Assembly (NCBI GenBank): GCA_964613745.1 | Contig: CAZTJA010000011.1 | Coordinates: 1-62,960, forward strand | Origin: CAZTJA01 sp964613745 | GTDB lineage: Bacteria > Desulfobacterota > Desulfomonilia > Desulfomonilales > Desulfomonilaceae | Reading direction: 5' to 3' | DNA: 62,960 nucleotides | Part shown: positions 51,052-61,020 of the stretch, piece by piece | How positions within the stretch are numbered: position 1 is the stretch's first letter | Layout: every line of letters begins with the position of its first letter | The notes under the pieces: model-generated | Database searches by the model: none | Seen by the model: the letters and a program-made list of their open reading frames with translations, nothing else | What the model was told of the DNA's origin: nothing | Position numbers and translations under genes: made by a program

Positions 51052-53013
51052 TTAATTTGCGATTTTCATATGCGGGTCAATCCCGGTATCCAATAATTCA
51101 TAAACGGAGATCTCTTTGTCGAATCCTTTAACCCTTACGTGATGAGGTCCTGAACACGTGACATGATCCTTGGCCAAAGCACACGTTCGGGAAGAAATCA
51201 GAACAGAATCAGGTTTAGCCAACGCCTGTAATCTGCTGGCAAGATTTACCGCTGAACCCAGGACGGTATATTCCATTCTTCGATTGGACCCTATGTTTCC
51301 CACGACTATCATACCCGTGGTAATGCCGATTCGAATGTGCACTCCGTTGCTGAATTCGTCTATTCCCACCTGTGACCATTTTGCACTGAGCTGTCGGGTT
51401 TGAGTTATCATTTGCTCGGCGCATGTAATAGCCGCGAGTGCGTGGTTTTCAAGTTCAACGGGATCGCCGAAAAAAGCCAGCAGTCCGTCGCCCAGGAACT
51501 TGTCCACTGTTCCGCCGTGGTCAAAAACGGCCTGAGTCATGCTGTCGAAGAACTCGTCCAGAAAACTCTCCAGGTATTCGACATCCACTTTTTCCGCAAT
51601 GGACGAAAAGGAAACAATATCGGCAAACAGTATCGTTAATTCCTTACGTTTTGTGGAAAGATCCGCATCCTTATTTCCCCGCAATATCGACTGCAGCATT
51701 TCAGGCGAAAGATACCGCTCCATGGCTTTTCTGATTCTTCTGGCCTCAGCTTCCTTGGTGAATACTCTTAGACCGATGCCCGCAACACCTGAAATAAAAA
51801 CCATTAAACCGGGGCCGATGGTAGGAACCTGCAACGAAAAGAAATAGAAAAAAGCCAAACCGGCAGCCAAAAAAGAAGAAACCAGAACAAGATTAAGAAC
51901 TAAGCCCCTGCTCATACTGATTCTGAAACTAAGTAGGGCCGCTGCTATTGAGCACATTAGCCCAACCAGAAAAGGCATTGGAAAAAAACGAACCGACCTT
52001 ATGTACTCCTGGTTGAGAATTGTTTCCAGCGCCGAAGAATGCAGTCTGCTCATGGGGTAGTCATTTGACAAAGGGGATCTTCCGAGGTCGGTTGAACCTG
52101 TTCCGGTTACACCTATGACAACTATCTTGTCCCTGTACTTGGTCTCCAATTCCGATGATGTGCTTTGAAGAAGTTCTAATGCAGAATGATGAGGAAAACC
52201 CTTCCATGCGTCTTTCCAGTTCACCAACATGCGCCCGAAAGGATCAATTGGTATTGAAAACGTGCCTGACGGAGCCTTTAATACCAGGTTACCCTCGGAA
52301 TCGACATTTATTTGTTTCGTATCAACATTTAATGCCGCGGCGAACCCGGCCAGGGCCAGACTGGGAACAAAGCGGTCCCCCAATCTCACAATGATAGGTA
52401 TGCTTCGATGCACTCCATCGTTATCAGGCGTGGACTTTATGTGTCCTACTTCACGGGAATTCTGAATTATTGGTTTGAGAGGTAAATTCGAAGAGCCAAA
52501 TTTGTAAACGGTGAAGAGCGAGAAGCTTTGAGGGATGGATCCGGTCCAAGCTCTACTGTACAATGCTTCCGATGATCCTGATTGCCTCAAGTCGAGGTTC
52601 ATCAAATTACTCGATGAATCCGAAATACTGAAGGCCGTAGCACTGACGACTTTCCCGGACGATCTGATGGCCTCAAAGAGGCTTGCATCTCCTTCCTCGG
52701 ATCTTCCGGGACTCGAATAGAGTATGTCACAGATGATCACTCTAGGATTCAGAGAGCTTAATTTTAATATAAGTTGTGCGCTAAGTTTTCGGTCCCAGGG
52801 CCATGTTCCGAACTGTTCGATTGCCCTCCCGTCAATATCCAGATGAACAATATTATTGCCGGCGGCCTTATTGTAAAAAAGTCTGATCTTAAAGTCGTAG
52901 TACTTCCACTCGAAAAGCTCATGCAACTTGGGAAGGGCAACAAAGATCGCAGAAATCAAAAAAACGACTAGTAACAGAGCAAAATGTAAGGAGCTGCTTT
53001 TGTCCTGTCTCAT
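51052..53013 (-). CDS. CHASE2-domain adenylate/guanylate cyclase
   Basis: A 653-residue membrane receptor. One transmembrane helix (about 9-28) leads to a periplasmic CHASE2 domain (about 40-335), then three helices (about 345-425), then a class III nucleotide cyclase domain (about 465-640). The catalytic domain shows LTILFADIVSFSSIAE with the first metal Asp, KFLGDGLLAFFGDP with the second, and RMEYTVLGSAVNLASRL. The ATP/GTP choice cannot be read safely by eye. It turns an extracytoplasmic signal into cAMP or cGMP. Its start is 8 bp after the stop of the exported DUF4384-like gene, so the two are one operon. Confidence 0.93.
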   Translation of the reverse strand: MRQDKSSSLHFALLLVVFLISAIFVALPKLHELFEWKYYDFKIRLFYNKAAGNNIVHLDIDGRAIEQFGTWPWDRKLSAQLILKLSSLNPRVIICDILYSSPGRSEEGDASLFEAIRSSGKVVSATAFSISDSSSNLMNLDLRQSGSSEALYSRAWTGSIPQSFSLFTVYKFGSSNLPLKPIIQNSREVGHIKSTPDNDGVHRSIPIIVRLGDRFVPSLALAGFAAALNVDTKQINVDSEGNLVLKAPSGTFSIPIDPFGRMLVNWKDAWKGFPHHSALELLQSTSSELETKYRDKIVVIGVTGTGSTDLGRSPLSNDYPMSRLHSSALETILNQEYIRSVRFFPMPFLVGLMCSIAAALLSFRISMSRGLVLNLVLVSSFLAAGLAFFYFFSLQVPTIGPGLMVFISGVAGIGLRVFTKEAEARRIRKAMERYLSPEMLQSILRGNKDADLSTKRKELTILFADIVSFSSIAEKVDVEYLESFLDEFFDSMTQAVFDHGGTVDKFLGDGLLAFFGDPVELENHALAAITCAEQMITQTRQLSAKWSQVGIDEFSNGVHIRIGITTGMIVVGNIGSNRRMEYTVLGSAVNLASRLQALAKPDSVLISSRTCALAKDHVTCSGPHHVRVKGFDKEISVYELLDTGIDPHMKIAN

Positions 53014-53021
53014 CGGTTTTG

Positions 53022-53717
53022 TTATTTGTTGTCCTCGGGTCTATTCCCTTTGATTCCCGGAACCCCGGTGATTGTTTCGGGAATTTCACTGTCGTACATT
53101 GGAGCTGATTTCTTCGGTTTGCCCATAAGCTTCAGCTCTCTTTGATTCTCGGCCCCTTTGATGACCAGTGTAACCCGGTTGAATCCGGGTAAATTCGATG
53201 CCTTGTGGATATGGTCCAGAACGGCATTGATTCCCGGATCGTCTGCGCCGTACTTCAAAACGGGTGAATCATCGGAAAAAGTGAGATCCGGATAAATGGG
53301 TTCGGGACTTACAAAAAAAACTGTTTGAGCCTCGGATAATCCTTTGCCCATCACCAGCTTCAAGGAAGAGTCGCTTCCGAACAAGCTTCGTTCTTGTCCC
53401 GCCCGAACGAAGTCGTCCGGCTGTTCGGAATTCGGAAATAGTATCGAAATGTCACCGGTCTTGCTCAGGTTGAGAGCGAGTACATGACAATCTCGATCGG
53501 CTTTGAAATGGATAATGATTCGTTCACCGGTTTGAAAACCGACATTTTGTGGCTTGTTCGTCCAGACATCCAACTTTATTGCGTCGGGTTTGATGGAACC
53601 CATTTCAAGTAGCCGGCCGGCAGGACCCGAAACGTTTATTGGGTCTGCATTGGTGAATACCGACGTGCAGACAAAGATCAAGACTACTGCAGAAGCAAGC
53701 ACTCTGGATACTGACAT
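53022..53717 (-). CDS. Exported DUF4384-like protein
   Basis: A 231-residue secreted protein. The signal peptide is about 1-25 (VLASAVVLIFVCTSVFT), followed by a DUF4384-type module: LDVWTNKPQNVGFQTGERI, DRDCHVLALNLSKTGDISILFPN. Such domains occur with periplasmic kinases, cyclases and envelope stress proteins. Here it is directly upstream of the CHASE2 cyclase gene and may supply or shape the periplasmic signal. Its ligand is unknown. Confidence 0.8.
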   Translation of the reverse strand: MSVSRVLASAVVLIFVCTSVFTNADPINVSGPAGRLLEMGSIKPDAIKLDVWTNKPQNVGFQTGERIIIHFKADRDCHVLALNLSKTGDISILFPNSEQPDDFVRAGQERSLFGSDSSLKLVMGKGLSEAQTVFFVSPEPIYPDLTFSDDSPVLKYGADDPGINAVLDHIHKASNLPGFNRVTLVIKGAENQRELKLMGKPKKSAPMYDSEIPETITGVPGIKGNRPEDNK

Positions 53718-53770
53718 TTCCGGGCTCCCCCTCTGTTTCTCGTTCCCACCTTAGTTCGATAATAAGTGTA

Positions 53771-54874
53771 TCACATGGAAGAGTACACGGATCTAATTTG
53801 TTTTATTCCCGTCGAAAATTCGAATTTCTCGGCGAAAGCTTCTGCGGCTTTGCTCCCAAGCTTGTTCCGAAGTTCCGGCGATGAGAACAATGTGAGGACG
53901 GCATGAGCTATGCCGTTGGGATCACCGGGATCAATTAACAGACCGGATACTCCGTCTTCAATCATTTCAGGTATTCCACCGACCTTAGATGCAATGATGG
54001 GTTTACCTAATTGCATTGCTTCAATGATGGACATAGGCATTCCCTCAATGTACGACGGGAGAATGAAAATGTCCGCCATTGCAAGAAAATAGGGAACGTC
54101 ATCACGCACGACTTCCCCGGTCATCTTTACGAATTCCGATAGGTTTGAGTCCTTCATCACGGATGCCACCTGATCGTATTCACCGGGAACCTCTTCGCCG
54201 CCGACGAGGAGAAACCGGATTGACGGTTCTTTCGCGATTACCCCGGGTACGGCTTTCAGGATTTCGAATGATCCTTTCCTGTATCCCACCGTGCCGATTG
54301 AAACCACCGTAAACTGGGTTGGTGATATGCCCACATCCGTTTTCTTCTGCCGGACGGTATTCGTGTTCGGTTCGTCCATCCGGTGGATCAAATTGTGCAC
54401 AGTGGAAATTGTGATCCCAGGGTAAAGGTTTCGCAGATTCGTTTCCCATAGACTGTATAAAACGATTACATGATCAGCCAATCTGATGCCGTAGCGAACG
54501 ATTAACTGATCCTTTTTGGAAGCTCTTGAATAAAAGTCATTCCAATCCGTACCGTGCATGTGCAGAAGAATTTTCGTTCCTGCGAGCCGAGTGATGATCA
54601 TGAAAATTACAGTGCCGGGGAAAACGGGGTCGGCGGAATGAATGTGCACAAAGTCGTATTTTCCCGTTCGCAGTTTCTTAAAATAAGCGTAAAAACGCTG
54701 AATCCTGAACCACATTCTCTGGATGAAGCTTTTTCGATCATCCGGCAGGACCGTACGATTAAATACATCAAACTCGAATTCCGAGCGAAGCTCCGATTCA
54801 ATTATTGAGAACATTACAGTGGCAATGCCCCCGTATGGCGGCGGAACCGGTCCCAAAACCAGAACTTTCTTCAC
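53771..54874 (-). CDS. GT4-family glycosyltransferase
   Basis: A 367-residue GT-B glycosyltransferase. The N-terminal half opens GPVPPPYGGIATVMF, and the C-terminal half shows VSIGTVGYRKGSFEIL and the family 4 donor-site motif LPSYIEGMPMSIIEAM with the EX7E glutamates. It transfers a sugar from a nucleotide donor onto a lipid-linked or polymer acceptor. It is read with the CapK-like and flippase genes and so belongs to surface polysaccharide synthesis. Confidence 0.92.
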   Translation of the reverse strand: MKKVLVLGPVPPPYGGIATVMFSIIESELRSEFEFDVFNRTVLPDDRKSFIQRMWFRIQRFYAYFKKLRTGKYDFVHIHSADPVFPGTVIFMIITRLAGTKILLHMHGTDWNDFYSRASKKDQLIVRYGIRLADHVIVLYSLWETNLRNLYPGITISTVHNLIHRMDEPNTNTVRQKKTDVGISPTQFTVVSIGTVGYRKGSFEILKAVPGVIAKEPSIRFLLVGGEEVPGEYDQVASVMKDSNLSEFVKMTGEVVRDDVPYFLAMADIFILPSYIEGMPMSIIEAMQLGKPIIASKVGGIPEMIEDGVSGLLIDPGDPNGIAHAVLTLFSSPELRNKLGSKAAEAFAEKFEFSTGIKQIRSVYSSM

Positions 54875-54977
54875 GACAACTCCATCTTAGACATAACTTT
54901 GATTTGTAGCCTCGCGGATTAAGGTGTTTACCGAATGCGGGTAATGAACGTACATGCCCCGGTTTACCGATCCCCCA

Positions 54978-56375
54978 TCAGTTTTTTGCTTCCATATAAT
55001 CCGACGGATTCAGGTGCGAAATCACGAAAGGCCTCTTGTTGCAATTTCCCGTCGCCGGTATGTCGTCCGCTTCTTCAAAGCTCAACTGAATGCCGTCACC
55101 CAATCGGCGTCTCAATTCAGTTGTCAGCACGGACTTGGTCTTGTCTGAAATAGTTGTCCAAGGCACCAGAAGAACTCGCAATTCATCTATTTGTTCCTGA
55201 ATCAGTTGTGCCGCTTTAATTTCAGGCAGGTAGTAAAGAGCGTAATGCAAAGTGAGAGGAGAAACGACACTCTTTTCGGGGGTGACAACCATATCCCCAT
55301 CACGTCCAACAATACCGCCGATTGTTGGATGGCTCATTCCGCATGGGCACGGATCGGTTACTTCTGATTTAACGGCCAGATCTCCGGTTTTATACCTAAT
55401 AAGCGGCATGGCCTTGTTGTGAAGACAGGTTCCTATGATCTCATGTAGATTGTCGTCACAAGGAATCATTTCCATAACGGCCATTTCCATCTGAATATGG
55501 TACCCCAGAGCGTATTCGCATTGAACGGCAACGGCCACGGTCTCTTCCTGCCCGTACCAGTCGATTGTTCGAGCACCAAAAACCTGTTCGATGTACTTCT
55601 TTGCGTCGGGATACATGTTTTCCGATGACGTCATCACATATTTGGGCGGCGGTATTTTCTTGCCGGAGCGTTCGAGATACTTTGCAAAAATGGACAGGCA
55701 CGAAGGCCAACCGTTGATGAAGGTAGGTTTAAATTCAATCATCTTATCGGCGATTTGCGACAATGAGTGTTCATCAACCCGGTTAAAAGTTATTTGCAAT
55801 TCTCTTGAACCGGGCATGTACTGCCATAGCTTCTTCGGGTTAACTAAAGTCAAGCCTTTGAAGTATGCTGTTCTGTCGCCTTTCTTGTACCCAAGTCGAC
55901 GCAAATGCCGCTGGACGAGTGCTCGATCCATTGGTCGTGTCGATTTATCCATGTAAAAATCGAGAGGCGTCCCGCTGCTTCCACCTGTGTGCGCCGGATC
56001 TCTTTCGAACGGCGAGATGTTTTTTGCAATGAGATCATTGCGTCTCTGTATGACCTCATTCTTTGATAAGACGGGAATTTTCGGTAAATCATAGACGCTC
56101 TTGATATCCGCCGGCACTAATTTGTTGCGCTGAAAAACTTCACGGTAATAGGGCACGTTTTCGTAGGCGTGAGCAATTAGCTGCTGAAGTTTTTCGTTTT
56201 GATACTCAACAAGTTCCTGCAAAGACCATTTTTCTGATTTTTTGAGAAAGTCTTCTGATTCGGTATAAATATCTCCGTAGCGCCAGGAAGGCGGCATAAG
56301 ATCATATACAACTTGCCCCAGTTCAACGATCGGGATCGGAGCCTTTTTCACAAGTGTTTTGATAAATGCTCTCAA
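54978..56375 (-). CDS. CapK/PaaK-like adenylate-forming protein of polysaccharide synthesis
   Basis: A 465-residue protein of the phenylacetate-CoA ligase / CapK group, with HTGGSSGTPLDFYM as phosphate loop, SSENMYPDAKK, DWYGQEE and RYKTGDLAV. It differs from the catabolic PaaK at 32096 and, from its place between a flippase and a glycosyltransferase gene, probably activates or transfers an acyl group during capsule or exopolysaccharide synthesis. Its ATG overlaps the stop of the flippase gene by 4 bp. Substrate unknown. Confidence 0.88.
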   Translation of the reverse strand: MRAFIKTLVKKAPIPIVELGQVVYDLMPPSWRYGDIYTESEDFLKKSEKWSLQELVEYQNEKLQQLIAHAYENVPYYREVFQRNKLVPADIKSVYDLPKIPVLSKNEVIQRRNDLIAKNISPFERDPAHTGGSSGTPLDFYMDKSTRPMDRALVQRHLRRLGYKKGDRTAYFKGLTLVNPKKLWQYMPGSRELQITFNRVDEHSLSQIADKMIEFKPTFINGWPSCLSIFAKYLERSGKKIPPPKYVMTSSENMYPDAKKYIEQVFGARTIDWYGQEETVAVAVQCEYALGYHIQMEMAVMEMIPCDDNLHEIIGTCLHNKAMPLIRYKTGDLAVKSEVTDPCPCGMSHPTIGGIVGRDGDMVVTPEKSVVSPLTLHYALYYLPEIKAAQLIQEQIDELRVLLVPWTTISDKTKSVLTTELRRRLGDGIQLSFEEADDIPATGNCNKRPFVISHLNPSDYMEAKN

Positions 56376-57817
56376 GGTGTTGGTTCTCCCGACTTTTTCA
56401 GAAAGATCTGTTTTAAAAGCTGGAGTTCAGATTTTGAAACGGCACCCAGCACGATCAGCAAGATTACATACACGAGAGCGGATACAAATATATTCAAAAA
56501 AAGATTGAAATCTCGAAGAAAATAGGTGGCGGCAGCCATACCGGCCGAAGCCGCAATTGCCTTGTATGCGCCGGCTATAAAGCCCAATTTAAATAAATAT
56601 CTTTCTACATACCAATATTGAATCTGATTGAAGATCAATATTGAAGACAGCGTCGCCAGGACAGCTCCGATTTCGGCGTACATGGGTATTAAAATAAAAT
56701 TTAAAATGAAATTTACAATTGCCGCAAGAATGTTTAGAGACAGATCAATTTTTTGATTGTCCGTCGCAATAAGTACCTGAGCCAGTATGTAAACCATGCT
56801 GAAAGGGATCAGAGACACTATGTGGAGCTGAAGGACCGGTCCGGCACTGACAAATTTTGACCCGTAAATGAGCGGTATGATCTGGTCCGCAACAATGACG
56901 GTTCCGGCTACAATCGGAAAAAGTAAGATAAACGTGTACCTCAGAGATGTTTGGGTAAGACCCTGGAGCCTCGATTTGCCCTGAAGAAGTTCTTTCGTAA
57001 AAAAAGGAAGTAGTGCCGAAGCAAATGCAGTAGGAAGAGTTTTGCAGATCGTCAGTAATCGGTCTGCCGCACTATATATCCCGACCGCCTCAATCGTTTG
57101 AAGCTTCGACAACATAATGGAATCCATGCTCAAATGAATTGTCGAAAAGACCGCAATGCTGGTAAAGGTCGGCGACTGTTTTGCGAGGACCCAGAGTATA
57201 TCGCTTCGTAGTTGAAGACTCGGTCGGCCCAGTATTTTTATATAGAAACCCGTCAACAAAAACATGCCCATGAAGCGAGTCACCGCTACGGCAAGAAAGA
57301 GCATGACAATTCCATACCCGTTCAGCAGCAAAATAACGGATACGACTACTCGTATTGCATTCTCGACGACATAGCTCAAAGCTATGTACTTTGATTTGCC
57401 TACGCTTCGGAAAATGGCTTCTACGTAAGACCCTATAGTTGAAGCCAACAATGTGGCCGACATGATGAATGTTGATAATACGACTTCTCGTTCATAACCC
57501 AACAAAGTGACGGTCAGATCCATGAATATGAGGAAAATTACTGACGATACCGTACCGAAGATCCCTGCGTTGAAGAAATAAACGTGCGTATCATTTGGAT
57601 AACGTGCAACCTCTCTCACCACGAGATCAGCAAGTCCTAAGGCCGCAAAAGTCCCGAAGATCCCGACATACGCGAGCACGAGAGAATACTGGCCCAGACC
57701 CTCGACGCCCAAGTAACGTGAAATCACCAAAATGAGCAGAAAAGAAATGAACGGATTGAGTACCTGAGGAACAGCTAGAGCAAGGGTGTTTTTGAGAATA
57801 CTTAATCGGGTGGTCAT
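56372..57817 (-). CDS. Polysaccharide flippase (Wzx/RfbX-like, MOP superfamily)
   Basis: A 481-residue membrane protein with about 12-14 helices and the Wzx-like opening RLSILKNTLALAVPQVLNPFISFLLI, plus GVEGLGQYSLVLAYVG. It flips an undecaprenyl-linked oligosaccharide across the inner membrane. It is the first gene of the three-gene - strand polysaccharide unit, with an ATGA overlap to the next one. Confidence 0.9.
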   Translation of the reverse strand: MTTRLSILKNTLALAVPQVLNPFISFLLILVISRYLGVEGLGQYSLVLAYVGIFGTFAALGLADLVVREVARYPNDTHVYFFNAGIFGTVSSVIFLIFMDLTVTLLGYEREVVLSTFIMSATLLASTIGSYVEAIFRSVGKSKYIALSYVVENAIRVVVSVILLLNGYGIVMLFLAVAVTRFMGMFLLTGFYIKILGRPSLQLRSDILWVLAKQSPTFTSIAVFSTIHLSMDSIMLSKLQTIEAVGIYSAADRLLTICKTLPTAFASALLPFFTKELLQGKSRLQGLTQTSLRYTFILLFPIVAGTVIVADQIIPLIYGSKFVSAGPVLQLHIVSLIPFSMVYILAQVLIATDNQKIDLSLNILAAIVNFILNFILIPMYAEIGAVLATLSSILIFNQIQYWYVERYLFKLGFIAGAYKAIAASAGMAAATYFLRDFNLFLNIFVSALVYVILLIVLGAVSKSELQLLKQIFLKKSGEPTP

Positions 57818-58006
57818 CTGCTACTCTTGTCTACAATTACCTGAGCAGCAGGATTGTATATCTAGGCAATAAAAACAAGCTTTTTCGCCGCGACTACAAC
57901 TTCAGATTCTGTATTAATAAGGTTTCTAAGTAGAGACTTGATGCAGTTTGGATCGAATGATCCGTTCTATTGGGCACTAACGGACACGGATACGGCTTTC
58001 TGGGAA

Positions 58007-58558
58007 TCAGTATTGGAGTCGCCCCGGCAATCGGTCCATTGGTTCCGTTTCAATCCCTTCCGGGAAAAGTCTGATGGGATCGGTTTCAACATCATACCTC
58101 GGCGGCTTCACCGGGATGTTACCCCTTTCATAGATTCTTAGTTCTCCGCCGAGTTCTCCGAATGGTAGATCTCTGGTGTGCGGCCTTCCTCCGAGTCGCG
58201 CTACAAATACGCCTTTATAACGATTGTCCTTGTCATACCAAGAATACTGCGTGTAATGAGGCGGCTCATCGGTTCCAATAAGCGCCTGAATAAAACCCTG
58301 GTATTCGCCCCTCATATTGAAGAGCGTCCAGCGGCGTTTTCTTTGGTCCCACGGAGCATAACCTATGGGTCTGTTGGTGGACTGCTCAAAAATCCAATGA
58401 GCCTGTTCGTTGTTTCGTCGAGGTGAGATGTAGAAAAACTTGCCGTCCAAGACTTCGTCTTCAGCGGAATCGCTCGGAAAGAGATCTCCTGAAGCGGGTG
58501 AAACAAGACTTGCACCGATGATCAATATGAAAAATAAAACTCTCCACCGGAGCAACAT
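58007..58558 (-). CDS. Exported hypothetical protein
   Basis: A 183-residue protein of unknown function. The signal peptide is about 1-25 (LLRWRVLFFILIIGASLVSPASG). The mature part is rich in Tyr, Trp, Arg and Gly (YSWYDKDNRYKGVFVARLGG, YERGNIPVKPPRYD) and looks like a small beta-rich domain. I chose the ATG at 58558 with GGGAGGG upstream rather than one eight codons earlier. It lies alone between the flippase unit and the + strand wecB and may be an envelope protein. Confidence 0.65.
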   Translation of the reverse strand: MLLRWRVLFFILIIGASLVSPASGDLFPSDSAEDEVLDGKFFYISPRRNNEQAHWIFEQSTNRPIGYAPWDQRKRRWTLFNMRGEYQGFIQALIGTDEPPHYTQYSWYDKDNRYKGVFVARLGGRPHTRDLPFGELGGELRIYERGNIPVKPPRYDVETDPIRLFPEGIETEPMDRLPGRLQY

Positions 58559-58772
58559 CTTCTCAACCCTCCCGTATCCCATTCTTTCCGTCTAAACTTA
58601 ATATGTCAAAAAGTCAAATTTTTTGTGCCATGATGTTCCCGATGTAATTAATACTTACGTACACGCCGTTTTGAAGTATTATGAGAATTCTTTCGGAATC
58701 ATCTATAACCGCTTTTTACATAGGTGAGATGCGCAAACGTAAATCCGCCCCATTTCAGATCGTGAGTTAAGT

Positions 58773-59915
58773 ATGTATTCGGTAATGCTTGCATTTGGAA
58801 CACGTCCCGAAGCAATAAAACTTGCACCTGTCTACAAAGAGTTTTTGCTTCGAAAAGATCGTATACGTTTAATTACGTGTGTAACCGGGCAGCACAGAGA
58901 GCTTTTGGACCAAGTTTTGGATATTTTCAAGATGCAGACCCAACATGATCTCAAGCTTCAAAAGGAAAACCAGACGCTGTTCCACATCACCAGCGAAGCT
59001 TTGCTTGGAATGCGGCTGGTTCTCGAAGAAGAAAAACCGGACATGTTGATCGTGCAAGGGGATACTACTTCCGCTTTTGCGTGCGCTTTGGCCGCTTTTT
59101 ATCAACGAATACCCGTTGCCCATGTGGAAGCCGGCTTGAGATCGTACGACAGGTATCAGCCTTTTCCCGAAGAAGTTAATCGAACGTTCATATCGCACAT
59201 CACGGACCTCAACTTTTGCCCCACTCAGAGAGCCGCTGATAATTTGCTCAAAGAGCAAGTCCCATCGTCTTCCATCCATGTGACCGGCAATACCGTTATC
59301 GACGCACTGTTCAGCACGGTAAAGCTCCTGGAAGACCGAAAGGAATCGCAAAAGTACCTTGCCGAACTCAACCTGCCTCCCGGGAGAATGATTCTGGTTA
59401 CAGGTCATAGGAGAGAAAACTTTGAAGGTGGATTGGCGAATTTATCCCAGGCCCTGGTTGATCTGGTAAACAAATTCGATGATGCCGTTGTGGTCTATTC
59501 GGTTCATCCCAATCCAAATGTCAGACGGCAGATTGAGAACATACTCGCAGACCACCCGAGAATACGAATCATCCCTCCACCCGATTATTTAAAATTTATT
59601 TCTCTTATGAATCTCTGTTATTTCATCATAACGGATTCAGGAGGAATCCAGGAGGAAGCACCTTCACTCAAAAAGCCGGTCCTTATTGCCAGAAACGTTA
59701 CGGAACGGCCCGAGGCAGTTGAATGCGGAGCCGCCAAACTGGTCGGTACGGACCGGAACGTAATTTTTGATGAAGCGTCAAAGCTCCTGGCCGATGCCAA
59801 ACATTATTCAAGCATGGTGGTCGACAATAGTCCCTTTGGAGACGGGCTTGCATCCGTCAGAATCGCCGATCATGTAGAGAATTTTTTATCGCTCAAGAAC
59901 TCCAATAGAGGTTGA
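58773..59915 (+). CDS. wecB: UDP-N-acetylglucosamine 2-epimerase (non-hydrolysing)
   Basis: A 380-residue WecB-type enzyme: AFGTRPEAIKLAPV at the start, QGDTTSAFACALAAFY, HVEAGLRSYDRYQPFPEEVNR and TDSGGIQEEAP with the catalytic Asp/Glu/His set. It makes UDP-ManNAc from UDP-GlcNAc for surface polysaccharide. Length equals the normal family. The next gene begins one base after its stop. Confidence 0.95.
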   Translation: MYSVMLAFGTRPEAIKLAPVYKEFLLRKDRIRLITCVTGQHRELLDQVLDIFKMQTQHDLKLQKENQTLFHITSEALLGMRLVLEEEKPDMLIVQGDTTSAFACALAAFYQRIPVAHVEAGLRSYDRYQPFPEEVNRTFISHITDLNFCPTQRAADNLLKEQVPSSSIHVTGNTVIDALFSTVKLLEDRKESQKYLAELNLPPGRMILVTGHRRENFEGGLANLSQALVDLVNKFDDAVVVYSVHPNPNVRRQIENILADHPRIRIIPPPDYLKFISLMNLCYFIITDSGGIQEEAPSLKKPVLIARNVTERPEAVECGAAKLVGTDRNVIFDEASKLLADAKHYSSMVVDNSPFGDGLASVRIADHVENFLSLKNSNRG

Positions 59916-59916
59916 T

Positions 59917-61020
59917 GTGGCAAACTACGGATTGGTGCTGTCCGCAGCACCTGAAAGCGATAAATCGGCATACACTCACCGAATTCTCAAGTTAGCCGAA
60001 GCTCTCGAACAACGCTCCTTCAAAATAGATTATTTTTTCAATCCGGATCACTTCCCACTGGATACGGAAACAACGGCATCTTTGTTCATGCCGTTATGGT
60101 TATCCACTCTAAAAAAGTATGATTTTATCTATTGCGGAGCTCAGGAAGCAGCTCAGTCCTTGTATTTCTGCAAACCTTTTCTGAACTCAAAGATAATCGT
60201 TGATGTTCACGGAGATTTGAGGGCCCAATCGGCCTTGGCACGTGAAGTTGAATCGAACGGAAGGATCACGTCCGCATCCTGGAGAGTCAAAATGATCGAC
60301 AGCATGGGGATGCAGGTGGCGGATCACATTTTAACCGTCTGTAAGCCGCAGGTGTTGGACTATCTTGAAGCGGGAATTCCGAACGAGAAAATGAGCCTCA
60401 TTCGCAACGGGGTTGATCTTGAATTGTTTAACTTCATGCCTCAACCCTCGGATCCGGAATTCACGTTTGCTTACATCGGTGAATTCCAGGTCTGGCAGGG
60501 CATTGACAATCTTATTCAAGCCTTTTCTCTGATGCAAAACAAGAATGCTCGTCTGTTGCTCATTGGATTTCGCGACACGGATTCGGAACTCAAGAGATCT
60601 TTTCGTGAGCAATTCGGAGACAGAGTAGAATTGGTAGACAGAACCGATCGCCCCACGCTCATTCGATACGTGCAATCTGCAGCCATTCTTATGATTCCAC
60701 GCATACAACACCAGGCCATTCGGAACGCATTCCCTACCAAGTTCGCCGAGTATGCGGCAATGGGACGTCCCATTTTCGTGAACGACGTTGATGAAACCGC
60801 CGATTTCGTAAGAGAATACCAGTGCGGCTTCGTTTCCGAACCCATACCGTCGGCAATGGCTCAGATTATGGATTTAGCCGCAGATGCTTCTAATCAAGAA
60901 TTGGCTCAAATGGGTAAGCGTTCGAGACAAATGGCCGAAGAAAACTTCTCCTGGGACATCATCGGAGATGCGTACGCTTCCGTGATCGGAAATCTACTCG
61001 GACGGAAATCATCTTCATGA
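59917..61020 (+). CDS. GT4-family glycosyltransferase
   Basis: A 367-residue GT-B enzyme of family 4. The C-terminal donor half reads FAYIGEFQVWQGIDNLIQAF, and later IPRIQHQAIRNAFPTKFAEYAAMGRPI. It lies between wecB and a deacetylase gene with 1-bp and 4-bp junctions, so it acts in the same polysaccharide pathway. The GTG at 59917 is the only start that fits the junction with wecB. Confidence 0.9.
   Translation: MANYGLVLSAAPESDKSAYTHRILKLAEALEQRSFKIDYFFNPDHFPLDTETTASLFMPLWLSTLKKYDFIYCGAQEAAQSLYFCKPFLNSKIIVDVHGDLRAQSALAREVESNGRITSASWRVKMIDSMGMQVADHILTVCKPQVLDYLEAGIPNEKMSLIRNGVDLELFNFMPQPSDPEFTFAYIGEFQVWQGIDNLIQAFSLMQNKNARLLLIGFRDTDSELKRSFREQFGDRVELVDRTDRPTLIRYVQSAAILMIPRIQHQAIRNAFPTKFAEYAAMGRPIFVNDVDETADFVREYQCGFVSEPIPSAMAQIMDLAADASNQELAQMGKRSRQMAEENFSWDIIGDAYASVIGNLLGRKSSS

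Noticed and set aside
54935..55153. Small + strand frames between the glycosyltransferase and CapK-like genes
   Set aside because: They mostly overlap the CapK-like gene in antisense and have no coding signals.
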